Source: Mytilus californianus
Lineage: Eukaryota; Mollusca; Bivalvia; Mytilida; Mytilidae
Length of the DNA: 64,000 bases
Assembly: GCF_021869535.1 (NCBI RefSeq)
Contig: NW_026262668.1
Location: forward strand, 27,099,732 to 27,163,731
Reading direction: 5' to 3'
Shown: positions 1 through 27,780 of the stretch, one piece after another
Layout: each line of letters opens with the position of its first letter
How positions within the stretch are numbered: the first letter of the stretch is position 1
Position numbers and translations under genes: made by a program
Notes under the pieces: generated by a model
Told to the model about the DNA's origin: nothing
The model's database searches: none
The model's input: the letters and a program-made list of their open reading frames with translations, nothing else

Positions 1-17114
<17,114 letters not shown>

Positions 17115-17308
17115 GATTGTTCCAGTAAATTGATTTATTAGACGAGTATAATGAAATTTGAGGTCATAAAATAATGGATTTCATTTTTTTTTTAAAGTGC
17201 TTTGTATAAGAAGGTAAAATTGATTTAAACCTGTTAATCAAAAAAATGGATTTCAAAAGAAGGTTATTAGAATTGATTTGAATAGAAACATTAATTAAAA
17301 AAGTTAAT

Positions 17309-17314
17309 AATAAA
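17309..17314 (+). promoter_or_regulatory. Candidate poly(A) signal of MCM6
   Basis: AATAAA 195 nt after the MCM6 stop codon. It is the first canonical hexamer I see in the 3' UTR. AT-rich DNA yields such hexamers by chance, so this is only plausible. Confidence 0.45.
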
Positions 17315-18030
17315 CCTGCATCATCAGACTAGAGTTTATACATACAGTGAAAATATATAAGGGAAGGAGTGACCAAAATTATATACCTGTCCTGTTTATA
17401 ACTTGGAATATTTTTTGAGGAGATCTTTTTTTGAAAGATTTTTCATTTTAGGCATTGATTATTTATACTGTAGTAATAATTTTTTAATTGAGCAAACGTT
17501 TGTTGATATTTGCAAAAAAAAAAAAATATATGTAAAATTAGCTATTCTTGTTAAGAGATGAAATATTTCTAATAATTTGTCTTAATGGAGAAAAAAATGT
17601 GATGTTCAGGTCACCTGACTGACTATCATTTTTTACCCCCACCAAACAAAAAAGAATTAAGAAAATGAACTTAAATTATAAATCTAGGTCCAGAAGTCTC
17701 ATAACTTAAATACCACACAATTCTGCGACTTTTCACAAAATATTTTATGATTAAAATTGATCGCAAGTTATACTGAAATGTTCATGACTTACAAGTATAA
17801 GATTTTTTGCGATAAGAGCCCCTGTCTTGGCCATAATTAAGCAGGGCTTTCACATTCTTATTCTGAGATTTTTAAATGTTTAAATGATAATTAAATTGAT
17901 GTATATTGGGTTTATATATTTTTTGTATAGAATTTTTTTTTATTATTAAAAAAAACCCTTAAAATTTCATTTGTATATATTCATCATCCTATATATATTC
18001 AGGTTAGTGATAAATCTACTGTATATGTCA
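17315..18030. other. Downstream of MCM6; one decayed hairpin
   Basis: AT-rich DNA. 17715-17825 is a decayed relative of the 10398 hairpins (CTGCGACTTTTCACAAAA ... TAAGATTTTTTGCG). Nothing else recognised. Confidence 0.5.
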
Positions 18031-19264
18031 TTTTTGTCGAGCCTGCGACTTTTGTCGCAGAAAGCTCAACATAGGGATAGTGATCCGGCGGCGGCGGCGG
18101 CGTTAGCTAACTTCTTAAAAGCTTTATATTTTAGAAGATGGAAGACCTGGATGCTTCATACTTTGTATATGGATGCCTCATGTTACGAAGTTTCCGTCAG
18201 TCACATGTCCAATGTCCTTGACCTCATTTTCATGGTTCAGTGACTACTTGAAAAAAAAGTTCAGATTTTTTGTAATGTTAAATTCTCTCTTATTATAAGT
18301 AATAGGATAACTATATTTGGTATGTGCATACCTTGCAAGGTCCTCATGCCCGTCAGACAGTTTTCACTTGACCTCGACCTCATTTCATGGATCAGTGAAC
18401 AAGGTTAAGTTTTCGTGGTCAAGTCCATATCTCAGATACTATAAGCAATAGGTCTAGTATATTCGGTGTATGGAAGGACTGTAAGGTGTACATGTCCAAC
18501 TGGCAGGTGTCATCTGACCTTGACCTCATTTTCATGGTTCAGTGGTTATAGTTAAGTTTTTGTGTTTTGGTCTGTTTTTCTTATACTGTATGCAATAGGT
18601 CTACTATATTTGGTGTATGGAATGATTGTAAGGTGTACATGTCTAGCTGGCAGGTGTCATCTGACCTTGACCTCATTTTCATGGTTCAGTGGTCAAAGTT
18701 AAGTTTTTGAGTTTTGGTCTTTCTTTCTAATACTGCATGCAATAGGTCAGCTATATTTGGTGTATGGAATGATTGTAAGGTGTACATGTCTAGCTGGCAG
18801 GTGTCATCTTACCTTGACCTCATTTTCATGGTTCAGTGGTCAAAGTTAAGTTTTTGAGTTTTGGTCTTTTTTTCTAATACTATATGCAATAGTTCAACTA
18901 TATTTGGTGTATGGAAATATTTTATGATCTATATGTCAGTTACGCAGGTTTTATTTGACCTTGACATCATTTTCAAGGTTCATTGCTCAGTGTTAAGTTT
19001 TTGTGTTTTCGTCTGTTTTTCTTAAACTATAAGCAACAGGTCAACTATATTTGTTGTATGGAAGAATTGTTAGCTGTACATGCCTGCCTAGCATGGTTCA
19101 TCTGACCTTGACCTCATTTTCATGGTTCATTGGTCAATGTTTAGTTTACTTGGTTAATGTTAAGTTTATGTGACAGTTGTAATAAAGCTTTATATTTAGG
19201 ACTATCAACATAATATCAATGATTAGTAAAGAAGGCGAGACATTTCAGCGTGTGCACTCTTGTT
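18031..19264 (+). mobile_element. Tandem-core element, GTCGAGCC family with CCTTGACCTCATTTTCATGG core
   Basis: Starts TTTTTGTCGAGCCTGCGAC with hairpin, then GGCGGCGGCGGCGGCG. About seven units of 130-185 bp have TTGACCTCATTTTCATGGTT, TATTTGGTGTATGGAATGAT and TAAGGTGTACATGTC. Ends GGCGAGACATTTCAGCGTGTGCACTCTTGTT. The same core recurs at 21590-23850, 50728-51245, 53515-53790 and 55500-58425. Confidence 0.85.
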
Positions 19265-20868
19265 ATATGAACAAATGTTTTGAAAAAAGTCAAAATATAT
19301 ATATATTATATTTGATATGTCATTTAATACATGAAATTAATTGGAAGATTCAATATTTTCACAGTTATGTATGTTTTGATGGGACACTATAAATTAAAAA
19401 AGTTATTTTAGATCTGATCTGTTTATTCTTTAAAAAACATCAATCATGATATAAATTCATTAATTGTAAATTTAACCTTGTATCATACTAATTTTGTATT
19501 TGACTTGTAAAGTTTCATTCATAGGTGCTACTTTGAATTATTATACATGAAAATCGTTTTCATTATAACTGTAATAAGATACATAATAAGCTGAACTGAT
19601 CTTACAAACTTTATACAATCTACATAAGAATATATTGCATATTCACAAGTTTTATTGGTATTTTTTCTGGTGTTATTTGATAGAAAGGGCATTTAGTGCT
19701 ATTGAAACAAATATTTTGCCAAAAGTGTTCAATATTTTATATTGTTATTTTGCCAAAATGTGTTCATGTAAATCTGGTGCAAAGAAATTTTTTTTTGCTT
19801 AGTTGTTTAACTGTTTTCTTTAACATCCTACAGCTACGCATACTATTGAAAGGAAATAGATTTAAACATAATCAAATGTATTTATCAACCAAATGTGTTC
19901 ACTCCATATACATGTACAGATATTCAATAATTGTGTTCAGACATTAATATTTAGCATTCAGGAACAATATTTTGCCACATAATGTGTTCAACTCTGTACA
20001 GATTGGAATTATAAGCCATGGAATAAACTATATACCATCTTTACTATTTGTTGTATACTTTAAACAGTACCTACCACTCAACTCTTACTTGTGTAATATT
20101 TTACATATAAAAAACACTCAAAATAGTTGGGAGAGGCATTGGGGATTGATTTCTGCCAAGCCACCTCCAGTGCAGGTTGAATGTGAGATTTGAATTTATG
20201 ATCCCAATCATTTATTTTTTGTGCGCTCCCCAATTTATCCAACTTTCATGACCATACTGATATTATCCTGTCCCTTCCAATTTTCATCATGGAGCACATG
20301 CTGTTCCCTGGACCTATGAAGCTGTTTAATAACGACAAAGTAATTCAAATTTTATCATGATTATTAATACCTTATAGAGGAATGTCAATATATGCATGCA
20401 TACACTTGTATTCCCTCTCTTTTATTAAAATATGTCTTAAATTTTTGCAACTAAGTAACATCTTAATTTTGTTTTTGTTTTGAGAATGAACTGTGTTGTA
20501 AAGATCTCTTGGTTCATATGCAAGAAGTTTGTCAAGGTTGGCATGTTTATCTTTACCGTCATAGTTGCAAATTTGCATAGGGCCAAAGGGATTTCAAATA
20601 GGATGCCTTACTCTGGAAAAAGGGAATGTGCTTCCAGACTTTGTCTACCAGCTGCCATATGGTTCATTTGTGAGGCATTTCAGAGTATCAATACAAATCC
20701 AGCACGTTTGGTTAGGCTGATGCTTGAAGCATGTCCAAATCGTCATTAAAATTGCTGGTGAAATTAACAAGTAATAACCATTACACCATACAATGATCTG
20801 TAGTTGTTTTCATCCTCATTCTTAAGTGTCGGGTAGATATTTTCCTGTAAGCAATTATACCACAACTT
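19265..20868. other. Intergenic, no recognised gene
   Basis: AT-rich sequence with loose repeats of TTTTGCCA ... TGTGTTCA (about 19718, 19749, 19972). Open frames here are short and show no family I recognise. Confidence 0.5.
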
Positions 20869-21049
20869 ATACCTGCCATATTATGGTATTCCTCTGTCGT
20901 TTTTCGTCCCCACATCTTACAAAAACTTGAGAATCCTTTTATCAAATTATGTGAAACTTGTATGAGATGTTTGAATTGGAAGAAGAAAACTCAATTTTGA
21001 AAATGTCTTTTGTTATGAAGCTTCTGTACGTAATATTTCCTTGACCTCA

Positions 21050-21531
21050 TTTTTGTTGAGCCTGCGACTTTTGTCGCAAAAGCGAGACATAGCGATCCTA
21101 CATTCCGTCGTCGACGGCGGCAGCGTCCACAAATATTCACTCTGTGGTTAAAGTTTTTGAAATTTTAATAACTTTCTTAAACTATCCTGGATTTCTACCA
21201 AACTTGGACAGAAGCTTGTTTATGATCATAAGATAGTATCCAGAAGTAAATTTTGTAAAAAAAAAATACTGTTTATCTGTATTTTACTTATAAATGGACT
21301 TAGTTTTTCTGCCAGTTAACATTAATATTACATTCACTCTGTGGTTAAAGTTTTAAAAATGTTAATAACTTTCTTAAACTATCCTGGATTTGTACCAAAC
21401 TTGGACAGAAGCTTCTTACAATCAAAAGATCGTACCTAGAGGAAAATTTTTAATAATTTTTTCCCTATTTTTGTTGAGCCTGCGACTAACAGCAAAAGTA
21501 GGCGAGACACTGGGTTCCGTGGAACCCTTAC
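21050..21531 (+). mobile_element. Tandem-core element, GTCGAGCC/GGCGAGAC family, copy 2 (short)
   Basis: Same ends as 5452-6461 (TTTTTGTTGAGCCTGCGAC ... AGGCGAGACACT and hairpin GGGTTCCGTGGAACCC), but with only two core units. Copy-number difference in the core between otherwise matching elements is direct evidence of tandem expansion or contraction. Confidence 0.85.
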
Positions 21532-22044
21532 AAAATTTCCTAATAAGCTACCGGTATATTTTCTTTTGCCACATAAATTTCTCATTAGTAACAGGATAAC
21601 TATTTGGTAAATGGAATGCTTGCAAGTTCTATATGTCTGCCAGACAGGGTTTACCTGATCTTGATCTCATTTTTGTCTCACCTGAAAGTCACAGTATGCC
21701 AGACATAGATATGCTCAGTTAGGTGGTCAAGTCCTGTATTTGGTGTATGGAATGATTGTAAGGTGTACATGTCCTACTGACAGGTTTAATATGACCTTGA
21801 ACTCAAATTTCATGGTTCAATGGACAATGATTAGTTTTTATTGTGGTTTGGTCTATTTCTCCGATATAGGTCGATTATATTTAGTGTATTGAAACAATTG
21901 TGAGGTGTACTTGTCTGTCAGGGTTCATATGACCTTAACCTCATTTTCATCAGATACTATAGGTTGCTATATGTAAATACAGCTGTTTCACAAACCTATG
22001 CTTCTGATAAATAAGTATTGTTGTAAGAAAAAGTGTTTTTCAAG

Positions 22045-22450
22045 ATTTTTATGCCCCCGCCGTAGCTGTGGAGGCATTAAGTTTTACCCTTATCCGACTG
22101 TACGTAAATACGTCCCAAAATTGGTTTCCGTTCTCTAACTTGAGTTTGCCTCAACCAAATGTTATGAAACTTATACACAATGCTTATTACCACAAAACAC
22201 AGATCAAGTTTGAATTTTGGTGGCATCACTTTAATTGTTCTAGAGTTATGCCCCTTTATAAATGGAAAAATTGCAAAATTTTTAGTTTCCGTTCTCTAAC
22301 TTAAGTTTGCCTCAACCAAATGTTACGAAAATTATACACAATGCTTATTACCAGAAAACACAGATCAAGTTTGAATTTTGGTGGCGTCACTTTAACCGTT
22401 CTAGAGTTATGCTCCTTTATAAATGGAAAAATTGCAAAATTTTTGTTTAA
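22045..22450 (+). mobile_element. Tandem-core element, ATGCCCCCGCC family, 5' part
   Basis: Starts ATTTTTATGCCCCCGCC with hairpin (ATGCCCCC ... GGAGGCAT). Two units of about 180 bp follow (GTTTCCGTTCTCTAACTT, CTCAACCAAATGTTA, AGAGTTATGC, AATGGAAAAATTGC). The 3' end is missing here but is present at 53160-53210. Confidence 0.75.
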
Positions 22451-22673
22451 TTTAAATAAATGTTAGTATAGGTTGCACTTTGTAAATACCAAAGTTTAAT
22501 GACTATTTTGAGGCCCTGTCCCCTAGTTCATGGTCCAGTGACTTTGAATTAATTAGCAATATTGCTGTCCATCTGATTGTCTTTTTCTGAATTTCATGCA
22601 GACAGACGAGACATATCTCTGGGTCAACAATTTATTTATGAAAATTTATAGTAAAAGTGGCACAGTTTATATA

Positions 22674-22985
22674 AAATAAGAAGATGTGGTATGATTGCCA
22701 ATGAGACAACTCTCCATAAGAGACCAAATGATGTAAAAATTTAACAACTATAGGTCACTGTATGGCCTTCAACAATGAGCAAAACCCATACCGCATAGTC
22801 AGCTATAAAATGCCCTGAAATGACATATGTAAAACAATTCAAATGAGAAAACTAACAGCCTGAATTTCGTACAAAATAATGAATGAAAAACAAATATGAT
22901 ATACAGCAACAATGATAACTACTGAATTACAGGGTCCTGACTTGTGACAGATACAGAATGTGGCCTGTTTAAACTAGTTTGAAGG
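22674..22985 (-). mobile_element. Retroelement 3'-terminal fragment
   Basis: AAGAAGATGTGGTATGATTG and CCAATGAGACAACTCTCCAT start a stretch colinear with the ends of the reverse-transcriptase elements at 35316-37886 and 38817-40690. Strand is given as the sense of the reverse transcriptase. Confidence 0.75.
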
Positions 22986-23989
22986 TGCCCATTAGAGGAG
23001 TTCCTATTGGAAATTGCATTGTCTATATTTACAAAAGTGCAACCTATAAGCAATAGGTCAACTATATTTGGTGTGGAATGATTGTAAAGGTGTACATGTT
23101 TGTCTGGCAGGGTTTATATGACCTTGACCTCATTTTCATGGTTCATTGGTCAATGTTAAGATTTTTGTGGTTTGATCTGTTTCTCTGGAACTATTAGCAA
23201 TAGAACCACTATATTAGGTGTATGGAATGATTGTAAGGTATACATGTCTGTCTGGCATGGTTCATCTGACCATGTCCTCATTTTCATAGAACAGTGATAA
23301 TGTTAAGTTTATGTGATATTTGTAGTAAAACCTTCATATTACTGACTTGCAATATGAATTCAATGATAGGTAAAACAGGATAGACATTTCAGCATGTGCA
23401 CTCTTGTTAGTCTATCTATATAAACAATATAGGTCAACTCTATTTGGTGTATGGGCATGGTCATCTGACCTTGACCTAATTTTACTGGTCCATTGATTTA
23501 TGTTAAGTTTTCATGGTAAAGTACGGTTCTCAGATATCATGATCAATAAGTCATCTATATCTAATATATTGAATGATAGTAAGGTGAACATGTCAGTCTG
23601 GCAGGGTACCTCTGATCTTGACCTTATTCTAATGGTTTCTTTGGTCAATACTTTTCCTGTTTTAGTCTGTTTCTTGGATACTTTATGCAATATGTCAACC
23701 ATATTTGGTGTATGTAATGACTGCAAGGTGTACATGTCTGCTTAGCAGAATATTCTAAACTTGACCTTATTTTTATGGTTCATTGGTCAACATTGATTGG
23801 TGGTTAAGCCTGTTTCTCATACTGTAGGTAATAGTGCCACCCTCTCTGCACGTGATGAAAAAGATAATCTTCTAGATGTCTATTGAATTTTCTGTGTATA
23901 TATGTCAAATATAAGAAAAAAATTGTATAACAATATTATAATAACAAATGATTGCCAAATGACATCAAACCAGAGTTTAAATTACATTT

Positions 23990-24290
23990 ATTAGTGTTAA
24001 TTGTTAAAGCAATTTAGGGCCATAACTCCTGAGCAACAAAAGTGAAATTTGGCATTATCAAATTTGACCTAAATTTTGTCATCAGTAACAATATATAAAA
24101 ATTTGAAAAGCTTTGGTCAAACTGTTCTCAAGTTATTGCACAATATAAGTGCAATTTTCAAAATTCAGATGTATTTCATGGAAACAACATGAAATACCAA
24201 GTCATGAAGAGCAAAATTGAAAATAGTCAATATAGAACTTGACCTCCATTTTGTCATAAGTAGCAACATATTCAAATTTGAAAACAACTG
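23990..24290. repeat. Orphan tandem-core-like repeat
   Basis: Two diverged units with GGGCCATAACTCCTGAGC, GAACTTGACC/AATTTGACCT and TTTTGTCAT. The first motif resembles the inverse of GAGTTATGCCCCTT found in other cores. Confidence 0.5.
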
Positions 24291-24387
24291 TGGTTGTTTA
24301 TGTTGTTTGAAGTGTTAATAAGTCAACACACAAAAAACTGGAACTGCCGGAATACCTGCCCAACTACTTCAAATCAATAAGTGGACT

Positions 24388-24698
24388 TCTTAAAACGTTT
24401 AAACCCGCTGCAATTGTTTGCACATGTCCTAAGTCAGGAATCTGATGTTCAGTAGTTGTCGTTTGTTGATGTGGTTCATAAGTGTTTCTCGTTTCTCGTT
24501 GTTAATATAGATTAGACTGTTGGTTTTCCCGTTTGAATGGTTTTACACTAGTAATTTTTGGGGCCCTTTGTAGCTTGCTGTTCGCTGTGAGCCAAGGCTA
24601 TGTGTTGAAGACCGTACTTTGACCTATAATGGTTTACTTTTATAAATTTTGACTTGGATGGAGAGTTGTCTCATTGGCACTCATACCACATCTTCTTA
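24388..24698 (+). mobile_element. Retroelement 3'-terminal fragment
   Basis: Runs from TAAAACGTTTAAACCCGCTG to CATACCACATCTTCTT, colinear with 37575-37884. Confidence 0.8.
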
Positions 24699-26412
24699 TA
24701 TCTATTCTAGATGTTTATTGGTTTTTTGGGCTTCTGTTTTATTGACATATACTCTTTTCTCCTTTTATTTAAAAAAAACAGTCCAATAAAAATTAAGATA
24801 AAGCAAGATGAACCCCATCAAAACTGTTGATACATTCAGGGGTGGGGTGGTAAGCAGCTCCATATACTGGAAAAACATATGATTCAAATCAAAGTGTGCA
24901 TGAACCATGTGCCTCAGTTTTGGTACAATATGCTTAATATGAAGACCTTCAAGCATCATAACAATTACAAATCACTAAATTACTGATATGTAAAATAATA
25001 AATTTTATTCAAACAATATCACATAAAAATGTTCTGTAATATGTAATTCTTCACACACATATCCATGCATTTACACTGAAACCATTCTTAATTAATAGGT
25101 TCTAATTTCCATTTTTTTCATGGTTTAATAATGGAAACCAAAAGATCTTCAAAGATGGTCCTTAAATTTAAAATAACAGTTTCCTTTCATCATGTTTATT
25201 AGTCTTTTTCAATAGACAAAATATATAACATCAACTTAATGGATATATAAATACTGTTCTGTGCACTTATTTCTCAGATACATGAGAATTTCAGGCGGGA
25301 AAGTATGTCTATGAATTTTTATTGTGAAATATATCTGAAGAAATGAATGTTCAACTGTATGAAAAATGTACAAATTGAAACATATGCCTAAAATATAAAA
25401 TAATGAGATGTGGTATGATTGCCAATGGGACAACGATATACTGAGTTCAAATGAGGAAGATAAAAGTGTGTTTTCAGTGTAATATAACATTCAAAACAAT
25501 GAAAATCAATTCTACTCATTATAAACATGATTAACTACAGTCATGAAAGTGACAAGATAAAATTATGAAAATACACTACTAACATACTCAAATTCACAGT
25601 GAACACAGAAAAAAGTTCACTGTTAATATATTTCCATCATATATATAAAGAATTATAATTTGACATTATTTTTTGGTGCATAAATCACTTTTGCCTTAGA
25701 CTGAGTTGAAATCTGTTCATACATAATCAATAGAACAATGAACATTCATATCTTATAAGGGTCATGGATTTTACAAGCAATTTTTTTCTACTTAGCTAAT
25801 AAAAAAAACTAAGCTACATGTATTTTAATAACATACAAGAAAAAGATAATTTTTAAAAAACTTTCCCCCAAATTATGATTGGAAAGAGCTATTATTTTTA
25901 GCTATTATTTTTATTATTCCTTCTGAAAGAAATTTTTTTTCCAAGAAATTTAGAATCAAACAATATATTTTTAAAAAATCAAGAATTTCCAAAATGTTTA
26001 AATGAAGTATGATCAATGTAATAATATAAGGGACAAACATTTCATATTCTAAGGAGGGTAACAAATGTACAGATGGGGGGGGGGGGGGGGGGGGGGGGGG
26101 ATATAAGAATTCTGAAAAAATAGTATAGCCTCACATTGAAAGAAAAAAAATAAAGACAGTTATGAAATAAATAATAGCAAATGAAATTAACAGTCATGAC
26201 AATCATGCAGTTTTGACCTAAAAACATGATAAATAGTACTCTTCCAGCACCGCTGGGACACAATTATGTCCCAAGTACTAGTAATTATAAGTCTTAAGAA
26301 AAATTGCAGGGCTTTGTCCTACAACATGTACAAGCTTACTAAGATTTTAACACACACTTTGGCTATATTGTATATTCTTGGCAATGTTTTTGATTTCCTT
26401 AAGCTTTCTGAC
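24699..26412. other. Intergenic, AT-rich, no recognised gene
   Basis: Contains one short retroelement-end scrap (about 25401-25432, GAGATGTGGTATGATTGCC) and the poly-G run at 26075-26100. Otherwise I see nothing. Confidence 0.5.
26075..26100 (+). repeat. Poly-G run of 26
   Basis: Twenty-six uninterrupted G residues after AGAT. Length in the assembly may be inexact. Confidence 0.9.
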
Positions 26413-26551
26413 CAGTGGCGGATCCAGAAATTTTCATAAGGGGGTGGGGCACTGGCTGCCTTGAGAGGGGCCCCACTCCAGTCATGCTTCAGTGGTCCCT
26501 AAATAATCAACCAAATTTTTCCCACAAAAGGGGGTCCTGGTCTTCATCAGG
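26413..26551 (-). mobile_element. GGCGGATCCAG-family MITE, partial
   Basis: Begins CAGTGGCGGATCCAG and shares CCAGTCATGCTTCAGTG and ATAATCAACCAAATTTTTCC with the inverse of 40199-40373. No second terminus is seen. Confidence 0.65.
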
Positions 26552-26563
26552 TAGGATCATTTA

Positions 26564-26897
26564 ACAGGCTATTATTTGAACTTAATTATTTTTAATTATG
26601 GAATTTGCATAATTTCATGTGTTTGAAATTTTTGATAAATGCCATGTTTATTAAGTACTATTATGTTTTGAGCGGTGCATAACACTTTCCACACAATGTA
26701 TTTTGTATAGATAGTGTTGTGCGCGGCACAGTACATTCTATTGAAAAATGTGCTATCTTCTTTGTAATAGAAAGTGTTGTGCGCAGCACGGAACATTATA
26801 ATACAGAATAAACATGGAATTCATTGAAAATTTCAAGCACAAGAAATAATGCAAATTCCATAATTAAAAATAATTCCAAGTTCAAATAATAGCCTGT
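26564..26897. mobile_element. MITE with ~90-bp terminal inverted repeats and TA duplication
   Basis: Left arm 26564-26652 and right arm 26807-26897 are inverted copies with few differences (ACAGGCTATTATTTGAACTT at the tips). Flanked by TA at 26562-26563 and 26898-26899. The centre repeats GTGTTGTGCGCGGCAC/GTGTTGTGCGCAGCAC. Confidence 0.9.
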
Positions 26898-27450
26898 TAT
26901 TTGCTAATTGTGAAAACGAGATAATTACATGTATAAATTTATGGATCAATCTGTATTCATGATAAACATAATTTTTATGCTTTCTCACTGGCTACTCCGT
27001 TAAAGTTAAGCAATTTCATTTTTTTTTTAAAACCGTTTAAGGTTGAAAAGCTGAATCAAAAGACAGCACCTTCCAGTCATTATAAAAAATAAGAATATTT
27101 TGGTTACAAAATTCAAATACCAGCAGCTAACACTAAGAATAAACTCTGGTATTGACAAAAATTTCCTTAATCCAGTGCAGCCTTTTGCAGAATGCACAAA
27201 ATTGTGTTTTCTGATGCTTGAAAAGTGCATAATATAGCTACCCAAAAATTTCTAATGATTCATATTTTGGAATTTGGTCCATTAGTTGGAATATCATGGG
27301 CATTGGTAGATTTAATCAGCATTCAATATGCCATTATTAATCAATAAACATAATGGTTAAACTAATTATCACAATATAAATCATACATGTACAATAGTAA
27401 GAAATGATTGAAATAACAGATTTCCTAGAATAAATGCATATTTAAACTTC

Positions 27451-27479
27451 TTTATTGTTGATTTTACAACAAATTTATT
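27451..27479 (-). promoter_or_regulatory. Candidate poly(A) signals of COA3
   Basis: AATAAA on the - strand at 27451-27456 and 27474-27479, about 215-240 nt past the COA3 stop codon. Plausible only, given the AT-rich context. Confidence 0.4.
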
Positions 27480-27691
27480 GATGATTCTATAATAAAGATT
27501 CTGCTCATAGCTCATAGGAATGGATGACAACACAGATTATAATTCCATGGAATATTCTGGTTTATAAATATAACTGTCTACGTACAGTCTGAGAAATTGT
27601 GTGACTTTCAGTGTATTCATTCACGTTCATACTTTCGACAATGACATATATTCCTTTTTCAGCATCCATGCACCATGTACGATTATCCTCC

Positions 27692-27780
27692 TTAAGTATT
27701 CTTGACAGTTTCATCTGGAATCTCATCAAATCCTTCATCCAAAAACTTTTCCTGTCTCACCGCAAACAAGGTATAAAAAT
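27692..27780 (-). CDS. COA3: COA3 exon 2
   Basis: Two bases plus 28 codons and TAA. Encodes FYTLFAVRQEKFLDEGFDEI and a short acidic tail. Too short for ordinary ORF calling; identified by the QE(K/R)FLDE signature and phase match. Confidence 0.87.

Larger units (their letters stand above)
21590..23850 (+). repeat. Mosaic of CCTTGACCTCATTTTCATGG core units
   Basis: Many diverged units of the 18031 core, with a 5'-like TTTTTGTCTCACC near 21672 and 3'-like ends near 22610 (ACGAGACATATCTCTG) and 23383 (ACATTTCAGCATGTGCACTC). Interrupted by the element at 22045-22450 and a retroelement terminus at 22674-22985. Confidence 0.7.

Noticed and set aside
18031..19264. Simple satellite array
   Set aside because: The array has defined non-repeated 5' and 3' ends shared with other copies, so it is the core of an element rather than a free satellite.
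20480..20749. 89-codon + strand frame
   Set aside because: No recognisable domain, no flanking splice logic, and AT-rich composition like the surrounding intergenic DNA.
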